DNA from: Bacteroidota bacterium
GTDB lineage: Bacteria; Bacteroidota; Ignavibacteria; Ignavibacteriales; Melioribacteraceae
Assembly (NCBI GenBank): GCA_021801605.1
Contig: JAJYXU010000129.1
Span: 1 to 39,749 of the forward strand
Direction of reading: 5' to 3'
DNA: 39,749 nucleotides
In this document: positions 16,387 to 25,255 of the stretch, piece after piece
Numbering within the stretch: position 1 is the first letter of the stretch
Layout: the number at the start of each line of letters is the position of its first letter
Notes under the pieces: generated by a model
Seen by the model: only the letters and a program-made list of their open reading frames with translations
Database searches by the model: none
What the model was told of the DNA's origin: nothing
Program-made: the position numbers and the translations under genes

Positions 16387-17108
16387 ACATTTTTCTTCTT
16401 TAATATGAATTGTGCACGTTCTGTTTCTGCATCGGCATTCTTAAAAGTAAATGCTTTATAACATTTATGTACATAAAAATCAGATCTATCAATAAAATCA
16501 AAATATTCTTCGAAGCGGTAGATTTTCTGTTTGTGAATTTCTTCAACCTTTTGACCATTGGCAAGTGTTAATTCAAAATGATTGTAATGAATTCTTGTAG
16601 CCGGATTATATAAACTCCTCTGCCGGAATGTAATCCCATTTACCTTTCCTCTCCGGTTCAAATACTTTTCAAATTTTTTGCTGTTGTTCTCAAGACTTAC
16701 ATCGAAAACAAGCAGACCTTCATCGGTAATACAACGGCTAACATTTTCTAAATACCGCAAAAATTTTTCTTTTGTATTCAGATAGTTAACGCTATCAAAT
16801 GTAGAAAAGATAAAATCATATTTATTTTTGAAAGGAAGGTTAGTCATATCGCAGCAAACTTTTGGGTAAGACTTATCGCCGTCTTCTTTCAGCATGTTAA
16901 ATGAAATATCGGTAGAAACAACATTCATTTTTTTATGAAGCAATTTTGCAATTGCGCCTGTACCACCTGCAAGTTCCAGTGCAAATATTTTTTTCTTCTT
17001 TACTTCTTTACTAATCTGAAGTATATAATCTGCCCACTCCTTATAATCAATTGAACGCATCATGTGAGGGTAAATCTCAGCTATGGCAGAATAAGTCTTA
17101 ACTGGCAC
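16380..17108 (-). CDS. Class I SAM-dependent methyltransferase
   Basis: This 242-residue protein has the Rossmann methyltransferase signature: LELAGGTGAIAKLL (about 44-57) as the SAM-binding motif I, VVSTDISFNMLK with the acidic motif II, and KYDFIFSTFDSVNYL as motif IV-like. The substrate cannot be read from sequence. The start is GTG, with GGAGG ten bases upstream, and overlaps the end of pdxA by 11 bases, so the two are translationally coupled. The final codons overlap ftsE by seven bases. It may simply be carried in the operon; no functional tie to pyridoxine synthesis or cell division can be shown. Confidence 0.8.
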   Translation of the reverse strand: MPVKTYSAIAEIYPHMMRSIDYKEWADYILQISKEVKKKKIFALELAGGTGAIAKLLHKKMNVVSTDISFNMLKEDGDKSYPKVCCDMTNLPFKNKYDFIFSTFDSVNYLNTKEKFLRYLENVSRCITDEGLLVFDVSLENNSKKFEKYLNRRGKVNGITFRQRSLYNPATRIHYNHFELTLANGQKVEEIHKQKIYRFEEYFDFIDRSDFYVHKCYKAFTFKNADAETERAQFILKKKNVC

Positions 17109-18093
17109 TATTTAATTTCCTCCGGTTAGAAATAATTCTTTCAGCCCAATTAACCGCTTCAAGCATGCTATTAGGTTCTGCAATTCCTCTTCCGGCAATA
17201 TCGTAAGCTGTGCCATGATCTGGAGATGTACGTATAATTGGAAGTCCAGCCGTGAAGTTTACTCCATTAGTGGAGTTCATCATCTTAAAGGGAATCAAGA
17301 CCTGATCGTGATACATGCCAAGAACAGCATCGTAAACTTTGTATAATTGATTTGCAAAAAAAGCATCAGAAACAAACGGTCCCTCTATAAAACTATTTTT
17401 AAAAGACTTAATAGCCGGCTTGATAGAATCTATCTCTTCTCTTCCTATCTTTCCATTTTCGCCGGCATGAGGATTTAAACCAAGAACAGCAATTTTTGGA
17501 TTTTGAATTCCTAAATCATGTATCAATGTTTGTTGTAAAACTTTTAATGATGATCTGACAAGCTGCGTTGTCAAGAGTTTGCTTACTTTTTTTATCGGTT
17601 CATGTATCGTTGCAAGTCCGCAAATAAATTGATCCGAAAGAAACATCATTAAATATTTTTTTGAGTGTGACAATTCTGCGAGTAATTCTGTCTGGCCTGG
17701 ATACTTGATCTTAGCTAATTTGAATGCTGTCTTAGAAACCGGCGCTGTTATAATAGCATCAGCACCCTCTGATGCCACTATATCAAAAGCATTTTTTATT
17801 GAAAGAAGAGATACTCTACCGGAATCTTGAGTTGGTCTGCCAATATTCTGCTTGAATTTACCAATATTAACAATAGTAACAGATTCCGAATTATTATTGG
17901 AAGGATCGTACTCATTCACAATCTGGTAATTAAATGATACGGGTGAAACATGTGAAGCATTTTCAAAAACATTTGCCGGGCAGAATAAAACAATTTTTCT
18001 TTCAGTAGGTTGATAGATATTGTTAATTGCTTTGATACAAATTTCCGGACCAATTCCGTTTATATCACCGCATGTGAAGGCGAGAGTTCTCAT
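17098..18093 (-). CDS. pdxA: 4-hydroxythreonine-4-phosphate dehydrogenase PdxA
   Basis: PdxA oxidises 4-phosphohydroxy-L-threonine in the DXP-dependent pyridoxal 5'-phosphate pathway. This 331-residue protein has the N-terminal GDINGIGPEI (9-18), the ITAPVSK segment (115-121) and three metal-ligand His: H164 in TIHEP, H209 in NPHAGENG and H262 in MYHDQ. The C-terminal RTSPDHGTAYDIAG is also characteristic. One oddity is YPGQTE at 131-136, where many PdxA proteins have GHTE with a substrate-binding His; here it is Gln. The gene sits between rho (upstream, 21-base gap) and the methyltransferase. Identity is secure; the exact substrate could differ slightly given the Gln. Confidence 0.94.
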   Translation of the reverse strand: MRTLAFTCGDINGIGPEICIKAINNIYQPTERKIVLFCPANVFENASHVSPVSFNYQIVNEYDPSNNNSESVTIVNIGKFKQNIGRPTQDSGRVSLLSIKNAFDIVASEGADAIITAPVSKTAFKLAKIKYPGQTELLAELSHSKKYLMMFLSDQFICGLATIHEPIKKVSKLLTTQLVRSSLKVLQQTLIHDLGIQNPKIAVLGLNPHAGENGKIGREEIDSIKPAIKSFKNSFIEGPFVSDAFFANQLYKVYDAVLGMYHDQVLIPFKMMNSTNGVNFTAGLPIIRTSPDHGTAYDIAGRGIAEPNSMLEAVNWAERIISNRRKLNSAS

Positions 18094-18114
18094 TTCAGAA
18101 AGAGATTCATTTCG

Positions 18115-19368
18115 TTAACTGTTCATACTCATCATAAACTCCTTGTTATTCTTTGTCCCCTTCATTTTATCAAGTAAAAATTCCATGGCTTCGGCAGAAT
18201 CAAAGTCTGCAATTATTTTTCTTAATATCCATACTTTGTTCAATTCATCTTCTTTAAAAAGAAGTTCTTCTTTTCTAGTAGAAGATTTATTAACATCAAT
18301 TGCAGGAAATATTCTTTTATCGGATAAACTTCTATCCAGAACTAATTCCATATTGCCGGTACCCTTGAACTCTTCAAAAATAACTTCATCCATTCTGCTG
18401 CCGGTATCAACAAGCGCGGTTGCAATAATTGTTAAACTTCCGCCGTCTTCAGTATTTCTGGCAGCGCCGAAAAATCTTTTTGGTTTGTGAAGTGCGTTAG
18501 CGTCAACACCACCGGAAAGAATTCTTCCGCTATGAGGTATAACGGTATTATGTGCGCGGGCAAGACGTGTGATTGAATCCAAAAGAATCACAACATCATC
18601 GCCTGCCTCAACCATTCGTTTTGCTTTTTCAATAACCATGTTTGCAACTTGAACGTGACGATCTGCCGGCTCATCAAATGTAGAACTGATTACTTCAGCT
18701 TGAACGGAGCGCTGCATATCTGTTACTTCTTCCGGACGTTCATCAATCAATAGCATAATTATTTTTACTTCGGGATGATTACGTGAAATCGAATTTGCCA
18801 TCTTCTGCAAAATGATTGTCTTACCGGCTTTCGGCGGAGATACAATCAATCCTCTCTGCCCTTTACCAATCGGAGAAAGCATATCAATAATACGCATCGA
18901 GTATTCGCCCGGAGCGGATTCTAATTTCAGTCTTTTAGTGGGATATAATGGAGTTAAGTTATCAAATAAAGTACGTTCGCGTATTGCTTCAGGATCTTTT
19001 CCATTAACCGCTTCTACACGAAGCAGCGCAAAGAACCGTTCGCCTTCTTTAGGCGGTCTAACCTGCCCGCTAACAAAATCTCCAGTTCTTAAACTGAATC
19101 TCTTGATCTGCGATGGAGAGACATAGATGTCATCCGGTGATGGTAAATAATTATAATCCGCAGAACGCAAGAAGCCATAACCATCCGCTAAGACTTCCAA
19201 CACGCCTTTAGAGAATGTTAATCCGTCTTTTTGAGATTGTGCTTCGAGGATTTTAAAGATGAGTTCTTGTTTGCGGAGATCGCTATAACCGGCGATTGTA
19301 AAATCTTTAGCGATCTTGTAGAGATCTACAATCTTTTTCGATTGCAGTTCTGAAATATCCATTGGCAT
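18115..19368 (-). CDS. rho: Transcription termination factor Rho
   Basis: Rho is a hexameric RNA-dependent ATPase that releases transcripts. The 417-residue protein has an N-terminal Rho-N helical domain (about 5-47), a cold-shock RNA-binding domain (about 53-120, with GYGFLRS) and a RecA-like ATPase domain. Walker A is SPPKAGKT (177-184), Walker B is [14 protein letters not shown], and the Q/R-loop region [21 protein letters not shown] follows. It has the compact length of E. coli Rho, without the large N-terminal insert common in Bacteroidia. The ATG has AGGA seven bases upstream. It probably starts a minus-strand transcription unit, as a 148-base gap with no recognised signal separates it from folC. 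Confidence 0.97.
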   Translation of the reverse strand: MPMDISELQSKKIVDLYKIAKDFTIAGYSDLRKQELIFKILEAQSQKDGLTFSKGVLEVLADGYGFLRSADYNYLPSPDDIYVSPSQIKRFSLRTGDFVSGQVRPPKEGERFFALLRVEAVNGKDPEAIRERTLFDNLTPLYPTKRLKLESAPGEYSMRIIDMLSPIGKGQRGLIVSPPKAGKTIILQKMANSISRNHPEVKIIMLLIDERPEEVTDMQRSVQAEVISSTFDEPADRHVQVANMVIEKAKRMVEAGDDVVILLDSITRLARAHNTVIPHSGRILSGGVDANALHKPKRFFGAARNTEDGGSLTIIATALVDTGSRMDEVIFEEFKGTGNMELVLDRSLSDKRIFPAIDVNKSSTRKEELLFKEDELNKVWILRKIIADFDSAEAMEFLLDKMKGTKNNKEFMMSMNS

Positions 19369-19516
19369 GAGTGAATCCTATTACTTGTGAGAAATATTCT
19401 TGATTTTCAATTATGGCAAATAATCTTGAGGAATTTATGATAATTATTAAAAGTGAATTATAATTGTTGAAGACTATTGAGGCACGGCTGAAAATTAGTC
19501 TCCCTTTACCACTTTG

Positions 19517-20779
19517 TCAAGCATTTTTATTAAACTTTTTCGATTTTATTTCCCCAAGCAAATACATACTCCCAAGTACAACAAGGCACGATTTATTGCC
19601 CTCTTTTTGAAAATTATCTACAAATATGCTTGGGTCCGGCAATGCACTAACTTTAACCCCGGAAGTTGAGGCAATAGTTTGTAGCTCTTCAATCGAAGCC
19701 GAACGGTCTATATTTACTTTCGTAACATAAATTTTAGTGAAATACGGATTTAAAGCAAGAAGCATCTCTTTTATTGATTTATCTTTCATAGCTCCAAAAA
19801 TTAAGATGCGTTCTTTATAAGATTGATATTCCTTTGAAAACTCTTTTATAAAAGAATCTATACCTTCCGGATTGTGGGCAGAATCGAAAATAATTTTTGG
19901 TTGGTTGTTAACAATCTCGTACCGACCTTGTATACCGGTATTTTCCACTACATTTTTAATCCCCTTTGATAAAACAATTCCATCTTTGATTCCACAACAT
20001 TCATTTACCGTTTTTATTGCCAAAGCAGAATTATAAAGCTGATGCTCGCCTTGCAGCGGAGTTGCATACAAAGAAAATGATTTCTCTTTCAACTTTACAA
20101 TAACTCTGTCGTTCTCGTAGTGAGTGTAATCTTCTACCGGAAGATAGGTACTATTGCTTTGTACAGCTTTTACCCGAAAAACATTTTCTGCTGGTTGAGG
20201 CATTCTTCCTGTGAAGACAGATGAATGCTGTTTTATAATTCCAGCTTTTTCCGATGCAATCTTTTCGATAGTATTGCCAAGATGCTCTGTGTGTTCTAAA
20301 CTAATAGAAGTAATTACAGAAGCAATTGGATCAATTACATTAGTTGCATCCAATCTTCCGCCAAGTCCGGTCTCAATTACGGCGTAATCAACCTTCTGAT
20401 CATCGAAATATTTGAATGCTAGAGCAGTTGTAATTTCAAAAAAAGTTGGATTCTGCTTTTCGATGTAATCTTCCAGACCATTTACAAATTTTGCAACATA
20501 TTCATCGTCAATCATAATTCCATTTATTCGTATTCGCTCGTTGTATTTTACAAAATGCGGAGAGGTATAAATACCAACTTTGTAGCCGGCTTCCATTAAA
20601 ATACTTGCAATGAAAGAAGCTGTACTTCCCTTTCCGTTAGATCCCGCAACGTGAACTGTTTTTAGATTTTTATGAGGATTGCCAATTTGTTCGAGCAAAT
20701 TGAGAATGTTTTCGAGACCAAGCTTCATCCCAAATTGATGAAGCGAAAAAAGTTTATCAATTGCAGCTTGTATATTCAT
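19517..20779 (-). CDS. folC: Bifunctional folylpolyglutamate / dihydrofolate synthase
   Basis: FolC adds glutamate to dihydropteroate and to folates. It belongs to the Mur ligase superfamily. The P-loop GSNGKGST is at about 46-53 and the next conserved block, GIYTSPHFVKYNERI, gives the omega-loop region. ETGLGGRLDATNV and SLEHTEHLGNTIEKIASEKAGI are hallmark motifs, and FDSAHNPEGI marks the C-terminal domain. The ATG at 20779 gives 420 residues and follows the pyrD stop by two bases. The open frame extends 20 residues further into pyrD, but that extension does not resemble the family. It is therefore cotranscribed with pyrD and pyrK. Confidence 0.94.
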   Translation of the reverse strand: MNIQAAIDKLFSLHQFGMKLGLENILNLLEQIGNPHKNLKTVHVAGSNGKGSTASFIASILMEAGYKVGIYTSPHFVKYNERIRINGIMIDDEYVAKFVNGLEDYIEKQNPTFFEITTALAFKYFDDQKVDYAVIETGLGGRLDATNVIDPIASVITSISLEHTEHLGNTIEKIASEKAGIIKQHSSVFTGRMPQPAENVFRVKAVQSNSTYLPVEDYTHYENDRVIVKLKEKSFSLYATPLQGEHQLYNSALAIKTVNECCGIKDGIVLSKGIKNVVENTGIQGRYEIVNNQPKIIFDSAHNPEGIDSFIKEFSKEYQSYKERILIFGAMKDKSIKEMLLALNPYFTKIYVTKVNIDRSASIEELQTIASTSGVKVSALPDPSIFVDNFQKEGNKSCLVVLGSMYLLGEIKSKKFNKNA

Positions 20780-20781
20780 AC

Positions 20782-21699
20782 TTAGATCTGATATGAACCG
20801 GTTATATCCGAAATGTTTTTGATTGAGTTTTCCATGCAAAAGGAATTTAATCCGTTAAGAATTTCAACACCGGCATTTGGATTTATAAAGTTTACCGTAC
20901 CAATTTGAAAAGCCGATGCACCAACAATCATCATCTCAACAGCATCTTTCCAATTCATTATTCCGCCAATACCAATAATTGGAATATCTATATTTCTTTT
21001 TATCTCAAGAACTTTTGCTAATGCTACCGGTTTAATAGCTGGACCGGATAAACCGCCGGTTACATTTTTTATTCTTGGTTTACGTGTGTAAATATCAAAT
21101 GAAGTTCCAACGAGAGTATTGATTGCAGAGACCGCATTGCCGCCATTTTCTTTTACAACTCTAGCAAAGTCAGATATACGCGAAACATTCGGCGAAAGTT
21201 TAATAATTATCGGTTTCTTTGTAACGTTTCTAACTTTTTCTGTAATTCTGCCGACAGCATTAAGATCATTTCCAAATTCGAGACCGCCTTCTTTTACATT
21301 CGGACAAGAAACATTTATCTCAAATGCTTTGATTGTCTCTTCATCGTTCAAAATGTGGACACATTCAACATATTCTTCAACCGAACTTGCTGCGATATTA
21401 CAAATTAAAGTTGTATCTATTTTTTTTAAGAATGGTATTTTTTCTTTAATGAATGTTTCAACACCAACGTTAGCAAGACCAATTGCATTTAACATACCTG
21501 ACGGAGTTTCAACAATTCTTTGCGGAGGATTCCCTTTACGGGGCTTTAATGATAATGATTTAGTAACTATTCCGCCCAATTTGTTTAAGTCAGTAAATTC
21601 TGCAATTTCGTTTCCATAACCCACAGTACCGGAAGCAAGAAGAACAGGATTCTTCAATTTCAACCCGCCGATATTTACTGAGAGGTCAACCTTATTCAT
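20782..21699 (-). CDS. pyrD: Dihydroorotate dehydrogenase 1B, catalytic subunit
   Basis: PyrD oxidises dihydroorotate to orotate in pyrimidine synthesis using FMN. The 305-residue sequence has the class 1 features LASGTVGYGNE (21-31), KSLSLKPRKGNPPQR, the catalytic Cys132 in INVSCPN, and the FMN-phosphate site at IGIGGIMNWKDAVEMMIVGA. Absence of an N-terminal membrane segment and the adjacent pyrK gene identify the NAD-dependent 1B heterotetramer. Its ATG overlaps the pyrK stop by four bases, indicating translational coupling and equal subunit supply. The enzyme is cytoplasmic. Confidence 0.96.
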   Translation of the reverse strand: MNKVDLSVNIGGLKLKNPVLLASGTVGYGNEIAEFTDLNKLGGIVTKSLSLKPRKGNPPQRIVETPSGMLNAIGLANVGVETFIKEKIPFLKKIDTTLICNIAASSVEEYVECVHILNDEETIKAFEINVSCPNVKEGGLEFGNDLNAVGRITEKVRNVTKKPIIIKLSPNVSRISDFARVVKENGGNAVSAINTLVGTSFDIYTRKPRIKNVTGGLSGPAIKPVALAKVLEIKRNIDIPIIGIGGIMNWKDAVEMMIVGASAFQIGTVNFINPNAGVEILNGLNSFCMENSIKNISDITGSYQI

Positions 21700-22454
21700 A
21701 GTTTCACTTCGTTGGCATTAAATACAGGTCCATCTTTACAGACGAGCAAATATGATTCGCCATTAGCAGAATCAACCGGGCAGCCCTGACAAATTCCAAA
21801 ACCGCAAGCCATTGCACACTCAACTGATATTTGACAATCAAAATTATTTTCTATGCTATATTTTTGAAGCTCTTTTAACATTGCATTAGGACCGCAAGCA
21901 AATATTCTAAATTTTTTCTTAGATATGTTTTTGACCTCTTCTTTCAGCAGATCAATTACAGTACCTTTGAATCCTTCCGAACCATTGTCAGTCGCAATTG
22001 CAATATTTTTCAAACCATACGTAATGATTTGTTTTTTAGATCTTCCGCCAACGAGACAAATTATATTTTTCTCATCAGAAATATTTTTGATTAAGAATGG
22101 AAACGGTGCGGTTCCCAATCCGCCGGCGACAATTACAGCAGTTTCATAATCATCATCGTAAATAAAACCCTTACCAAGCGGACCTAGTAACTCAACTGTA
22201 TCTCCGTTTTTCTTCAAGGATAATATTTTTGTCCCTTCTCCGTGAATATCGAACAAAAAGAAAGCATAATCACCTTCAACATTACATATACTAAAAGGTC
22301 TCCGCAGAAGCGGGAAATCGTTTTCAGAAACTTTGATATTGCAGAACTGACCCGGCTTTGCTATGCAAGCAATAGCCGGTGAGAATACTTTCATCAGATA
22401 AGTTTCTTCATCTAATCTTTCGACTGATTCTACAAATGCTTTTTCAATATACAA
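21696..22454 (-). CDS. pyrK: Dihydroorotate dehydrogenase electron-transfer subunit
   Basis: PyrK passes electrons from PyrD to NAD+ through FAD and a [2Fe-2S] cluster. The protein has the FAD-binding LRRPFSIC motif, the nucleotide-binding GGLGTAPFPFLI, and C-terminal cluster ligands C217, C222, C225 and C239 (counted from the chosen start) in the CxxxxCxxC...C pattern. The open frame runs up to a TTG at 22538 inside the preceding gene. The segment before 22454 (rich in F, I, L and Y) does not look like PyrK, so the TTG at 22454 is preferred, giving 252 residues close to the family length. Neither start has a strong ribosome binding site, so the exact N-terminus is uncertain. Confidence 0.9.
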   Translation of the reverse strand: MYIEKAFVESVERLDEETYLMKVFSPAIACIAKPGQFCNIKVSENDFPLLRRPFSICNVEGDYAFFLFDIHGEGTKILSLKKNGDTVELLGPLGKGFIYDDDYETAVIVAGGLGTAPFPFLIKNISDEKNIICLVGGRSKKQIITYGLKNIAIATDNGSEGFKGTVIDLLKEEVKNISKKKFRIFACGPNAMLKELQKYSIENNFDCQISVECAMACGFGICQGCPVDSANGESYLLVCKDGPVFNANEVKL

Positions 22455-22512
22455 TAGTGATACTCTGTTTGTGGGATGAAATAAATAAATGATTAGTGTT
22501 ATAAATCTTTCT

Positions 22513-23145
22513 CTACTTTTTTGAAAACTTCTCTTCAATTGCTTTTATTTTATCCAGCCGCTTTTGATGACGGTCTCCCAGAAATTTTGACGATAACCAG
22601 ACATCTGCGATAGATTTTATTGTTTCTTCCCCCAAAGCACGTGCGCCGGCAACTAATACATTTGCGTCATTGTGTTCTCTCGAACTTTTTGCAGAGAATT
22701 CATTATAACAAGTTGCCGCTCGAATTCCCGGAATTTTATTAGCGGTAATTGCAGATGGAATTCCGGTAGCATCCAATATAATTCCAAATTTAACTTCTCC
22801 GACTGCAACCCGGTTAGCCACATTAAATGCTATGTCCGGATAATCAACAGAATCTTCCGTAAAAGTGCCGACATCAAACAGATCGAAACCCTTCTTCTTC
22901 AAATAATCGTATAAGATTTTTTTCATTTTTACGCCGGTATGATCTGAACCAATGGCAATTTTTATTTGTGTATTTGATACTGAACATGTAGCAGACGAAG
23001 CGTTCTCAACAACTTTTAAACCGGAATGAAGAATTCTATCTTTAGCCAACGGAGTTAAAACAGCCCCTGCTTCAACGATAATTTCTTTATCACCGTTCTT
23101 AAGAACTTTTTTTACATCATCTTCAGTAAATAATCTTTTGACCAT
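22513..23145 (-). CDS. RpiB/LacAB-family sugar-phosphate isomerase homologue with N-terminal extension
   Basis: Residues about 61-207 are clearly homologous to ribose-5-phosphate isomerase B: IKIAIGSDHTGVKMK, DYPDIA, ANKIPGIRAATCYNEFSAKSSREHND and the C-terminal DRHQKRLDKI. Two features are atypical. Where E. coli RpiB has its catalytic Cys in ICGTGVG, this protein reads LDATGIP, placing Asp125 at that position. It also has about 55 extra N-terminal residues, with FTEDDVKKVLKNG and AVLTPLAKD resembling the short EutQ/EutT-like motif. His158 in REHND is kept. It may isomerise a different sugar phosphate or have lost activity. It lies just upstream of pyrK and 23 bases downstream of manC, so it is probably cotranscribed with sugar-nucleotide genes. 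Confidence 0.75.
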   Translation of the reverse strand: MVKRLFTEDDVKKVLKNGDKEIIVEAGAVLTPLAKDRILHSGLKVVENASSATCSVSNTQIKIAIGSDHTGVKMKKILYDYLKKKGFDLFDVGTFTEDSVDYPDIAFNVANRVAVGEVKFGIILDATGIPSAITANKIPGIRAATCYNEFSAKSSREHNDANVLVAGARALGEETIKSIADVWLSSKFLGDRHQKRLDKIKAIEEKFSKK

Positions 23146-23168
23146 AAGAAAAATCTCTTTAGAAAATC

Positions 23169-24236
23169 TTATACAAGTTCATTTCGTTTATTCATCTTAA
23201 GGTGCTCTACAACCAGACGAACATCTTGCGCATTGTTTCTATGACAAACCAACAATGATTCGTTCGTGTTGATAATTATAAGATTCTCCACACCAATTAC
23301 AGCGGCAAATTTTCTTGGAGAAAATAGATACGAGTTGTATGCTTTCTCGGTATAGACATCACCAACAATAGCATTACCGTCTTCATTCTTATCCGAAATT
23401 TCATAAACTGCTTCCCAATTTCCAACATCATTCCAATAAAAATCCGCCTTGGTAAGAAAAACTTTATCAGATTTTTCCATTACGCCATAGTCAATTGAAA
23501 TACTTTTTAACTGACCATAAACACGAACCACTTCCCTCTCAAAATCAGAAGTTCCAACCGACTCCTCGATCTTTTCCAGCCCATCGAAAAGGTCGGGTAA
23601 ATATTTCTGCATCTCTCCAAGAATTGTATCAACGCGCCAGATAAATATTCCGGAATTCCATAAAAAATCGCCTGCTTGAAGAAATCGTTGTGCGGTTTCA
23701 ATATTAGGTTTCTCAGCAAACGTGAGAACTTTATGAATATTTTGATCAACTTCAGTTTCATCAAACTGAATATATCCATAACCGGTTTCGGGACGGGTTG
23801 GTTTTATACCGATTGTAACCAGTCCTTTTGATTTATCAGCGAATTCCGAAGCAGTTAATAAACATTTTCTAAACTCTTCATCGTCTTGAATTAAGTGATC
23901 TGCCGGAAGTGTAATCATCACAGCATTTTCATTTTTACTTTTTATAACCACAGAAGCCAAACCGATACAAGCGGCAGTATTTTTGCCGAACGGTTCGTCA
24001 ATAATATTTTGCTCGGGAATCTGTGGAAGTTGTTCTTTTACTCTCAACTTCTGAATTTTATTTGTAACAATATAGATATGGTCGTTTGCAATTAGTCCAT
24101 CTAACCGTTTGACAGTATCCTGAATCATCGTATTCTCGCCGAAGATTCGAATCAACTGTTTCGGTTTTTTTTCTTTGCTTCGAGGCCAGAATCTTGAACC
24201 AACTCCGCCTGCCATTATAACTGCATATAACTCCAT
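23169..24236 (-). CDS. manC: Mannose-1-phosphate guanylyltransferase
   Basis: This enzyme makes GDP-mannose from mannose-1-phosphate and GTP for surface polysaccharides and glycoconjugates. The 355-residue nucleotidyltransferase has the N-terminal MAGGVGSRFWPRSKEKKPKQL signature, EPFGKNTAACIGLA, LPADHLI, ETGYGYI, FAEKPN, NSGIFIW and DYGVMEK followed by FYWNDVGNWEA. It is the short form without a phosphomannose isomerase domain. AAGGAAAG precedes the ATG, and the upstream gene's stop directly abuts it (TAAATG), so the two are translationally coupled. Confidence 0.94.
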   Translation of the reverse strand: MELYAVIMAGGVGSRFWPRSKEKKPKQLIRIFGENTMIQDTVKRLDGLIANDHIYIVTNKIQKLRVKEQLPQIPEQNIIDEPFGKNTAACIGLASVVIKSKNENAVMITLPADHLIQDDEEFRKCLLTASEFADKSKGLVTIGIKPTRPETGYGYIQFDETEVDQNIHKVLTFAEKPNIETAQRFLQAGDFLWNSGIFIWRVDTILGEMQKYLPDLFDGLEKIEESVGTSDFEREVVRVYGQLKSISIDYGVMEKSDKVFLTKADFYWNDVGNWEAVYEISDKNEDGNAIVGDVYTEKAYNSYLFSPRKFAAVIGVENLIIINTNESLLVCHRNNAQDVRLVVEHLKMNKRNELV

Positions 24237-25118
24237 TTATCTTTCCTTTTGATTTGAGATAATAGTTCTACCAAAACTTTCTGCTCTATTCAAATAACCG
24301 GTTATATCCACCTCTTTACCGCGCACAACAGCAACAATTACAATTAAACATGCTCTCAGAGATTCAACCACATTTGGACTTGCTGCAATTTTCTTTTTAT
24401 CAATCAGTTCTAAACCGCGCGCAAAGACAGAATGCATGTTCGAAAGAATTTCGAATCCAATTTTTTTAGAATACTCGGCATTCTCATTCATTATTCTGAT
24501 ATGATTCTTAATTTCATTTTCAGTAAACTCATATTTCATAACGCGGTTAAGAAATGAATCGAGTTCTTTTACCGGGCGCAATACTTTCTCTTCATAATTC
24601 TCAAAATTTAGCTCGCTGCCCTTATTCAGTTCTTCAAATATTATTGCTTCGCGTAATTCATCTGCTCGTGATCGTCTTGGCAATTCAATCTCCGGTGTAA
24701 TCTTAATTGTTTTAGTCATCGTATCGTTATTAGATTTTACTTCGTGCTTGGATAAATCTACATTGAGAAAATTTTCGTCCATTTTCAAAAAAACTGTTCT
24801 GGCTGCCTGAGGAGTTAACACATCAAGCACACCATTCATTTCGCTGACTAAACCATAATAATGTTCTTTGAATTTATCTGAGAATTTCATGAAGTCAATT
24901 TTGCCTGCATCAATAAAATTCTGAATTTCGTTGAGCTTGATTCCAAGTTTAGAGAGTTCGGTTATCTTCTTAAATTTTTTGATTTCTTCGGATAGATTTT
25001 CGGCAGAGTTCAACCGTTCACGTATTAGAGCAACAGTTTCAATCTTCTCCGAGCTTAATCTGAGATTATTGGCTGCTGCGATTATACATTGTATTATATA
25101 TTGCTTTGCGAGGTCCAC
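24237..25118 (-). CDS. Unrecognised helical protein coupled to manC
   Basis: I do not recognise this 293-residue protein. It is predicted to be mostly alpha-helical and charged, without a signal peptide. The only clearly hydrophobic stretch is near the C-terminus (SLRACLIVIVAVV, about 252-264), followed by a short KEVDITGYLNRAESFG segment. There is no obvious catalytic motif. The start is GTG, with GGAAGA just upstream. Its stop abuts the manC start, so the two are made together, which hints at a link to sugar-nucleotide or envelope metabolism but does not show one. Upstream lies a 137-base gap with a terminator for the transporter gene. Confidence 0.6.
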   Translation of the reverse strand: MDLAKQYIIQCIIAAANNLRLSSEKIETVALIRERLNSAENLSEEIKKFKKITELSKLGIKLNEIQNFIDAGKIDFMKFSDKFKEHYYGLVSEMNGVLDVLTPQAARTVFLKMDENFLNVDLSKHEVKSNNDTMTKTIKITPEIELPRRSRADELREAIIFEELNKGSELNFENYEEKVLRPVKELDSFLNRVMKYEFTENEIKNHIRIMNENAEYSKKIGFEILSNMHSVFARGLELIDKKKIAASPNVVESLRACLIVIVAVVRGKEVDITGYLNRAESFGRTIISNQKER

Positions 25119-25194
25119 TCTTCCAAGAGAATAATTACAAATGAAATTTAATGAATTTTAGCGACTAATTGCAGAGTGTTCAATCGAAGAGATA

Positions 25195-25222
25195 AAAAGG
25201 TGAAGAACTATCTCCACCTTTT
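25195..25222 (-). terminator. Terminator of the transporter gene
   Basis: AAAAGGTG and CACCTTTT pair perfectly over a 12-base loop. On the minus strand they are followed by a short T-run, downstream of the POT-like transporter stop at 25256 and before the GTG of the next minus-strand gene. This would separate the transporter from the manC group. Confidence 0.5.
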
Positions 25223-25255
25223 CATGTATAGAATGTTTTTTACCCTCTGCCTGCT

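Noticed and set aside
20780-20839. FolC extended upstream to 20839
   Set aside because: The extra residues overlap pyrD and do not resemble FolC; an ATG two bases after the pyrD stop fits better.
21119-21619. Plus-strand open frame of 166 codons inside pyrD
   Set aside because: It is an antisense shadow of a well conserved gene and has no independent support.
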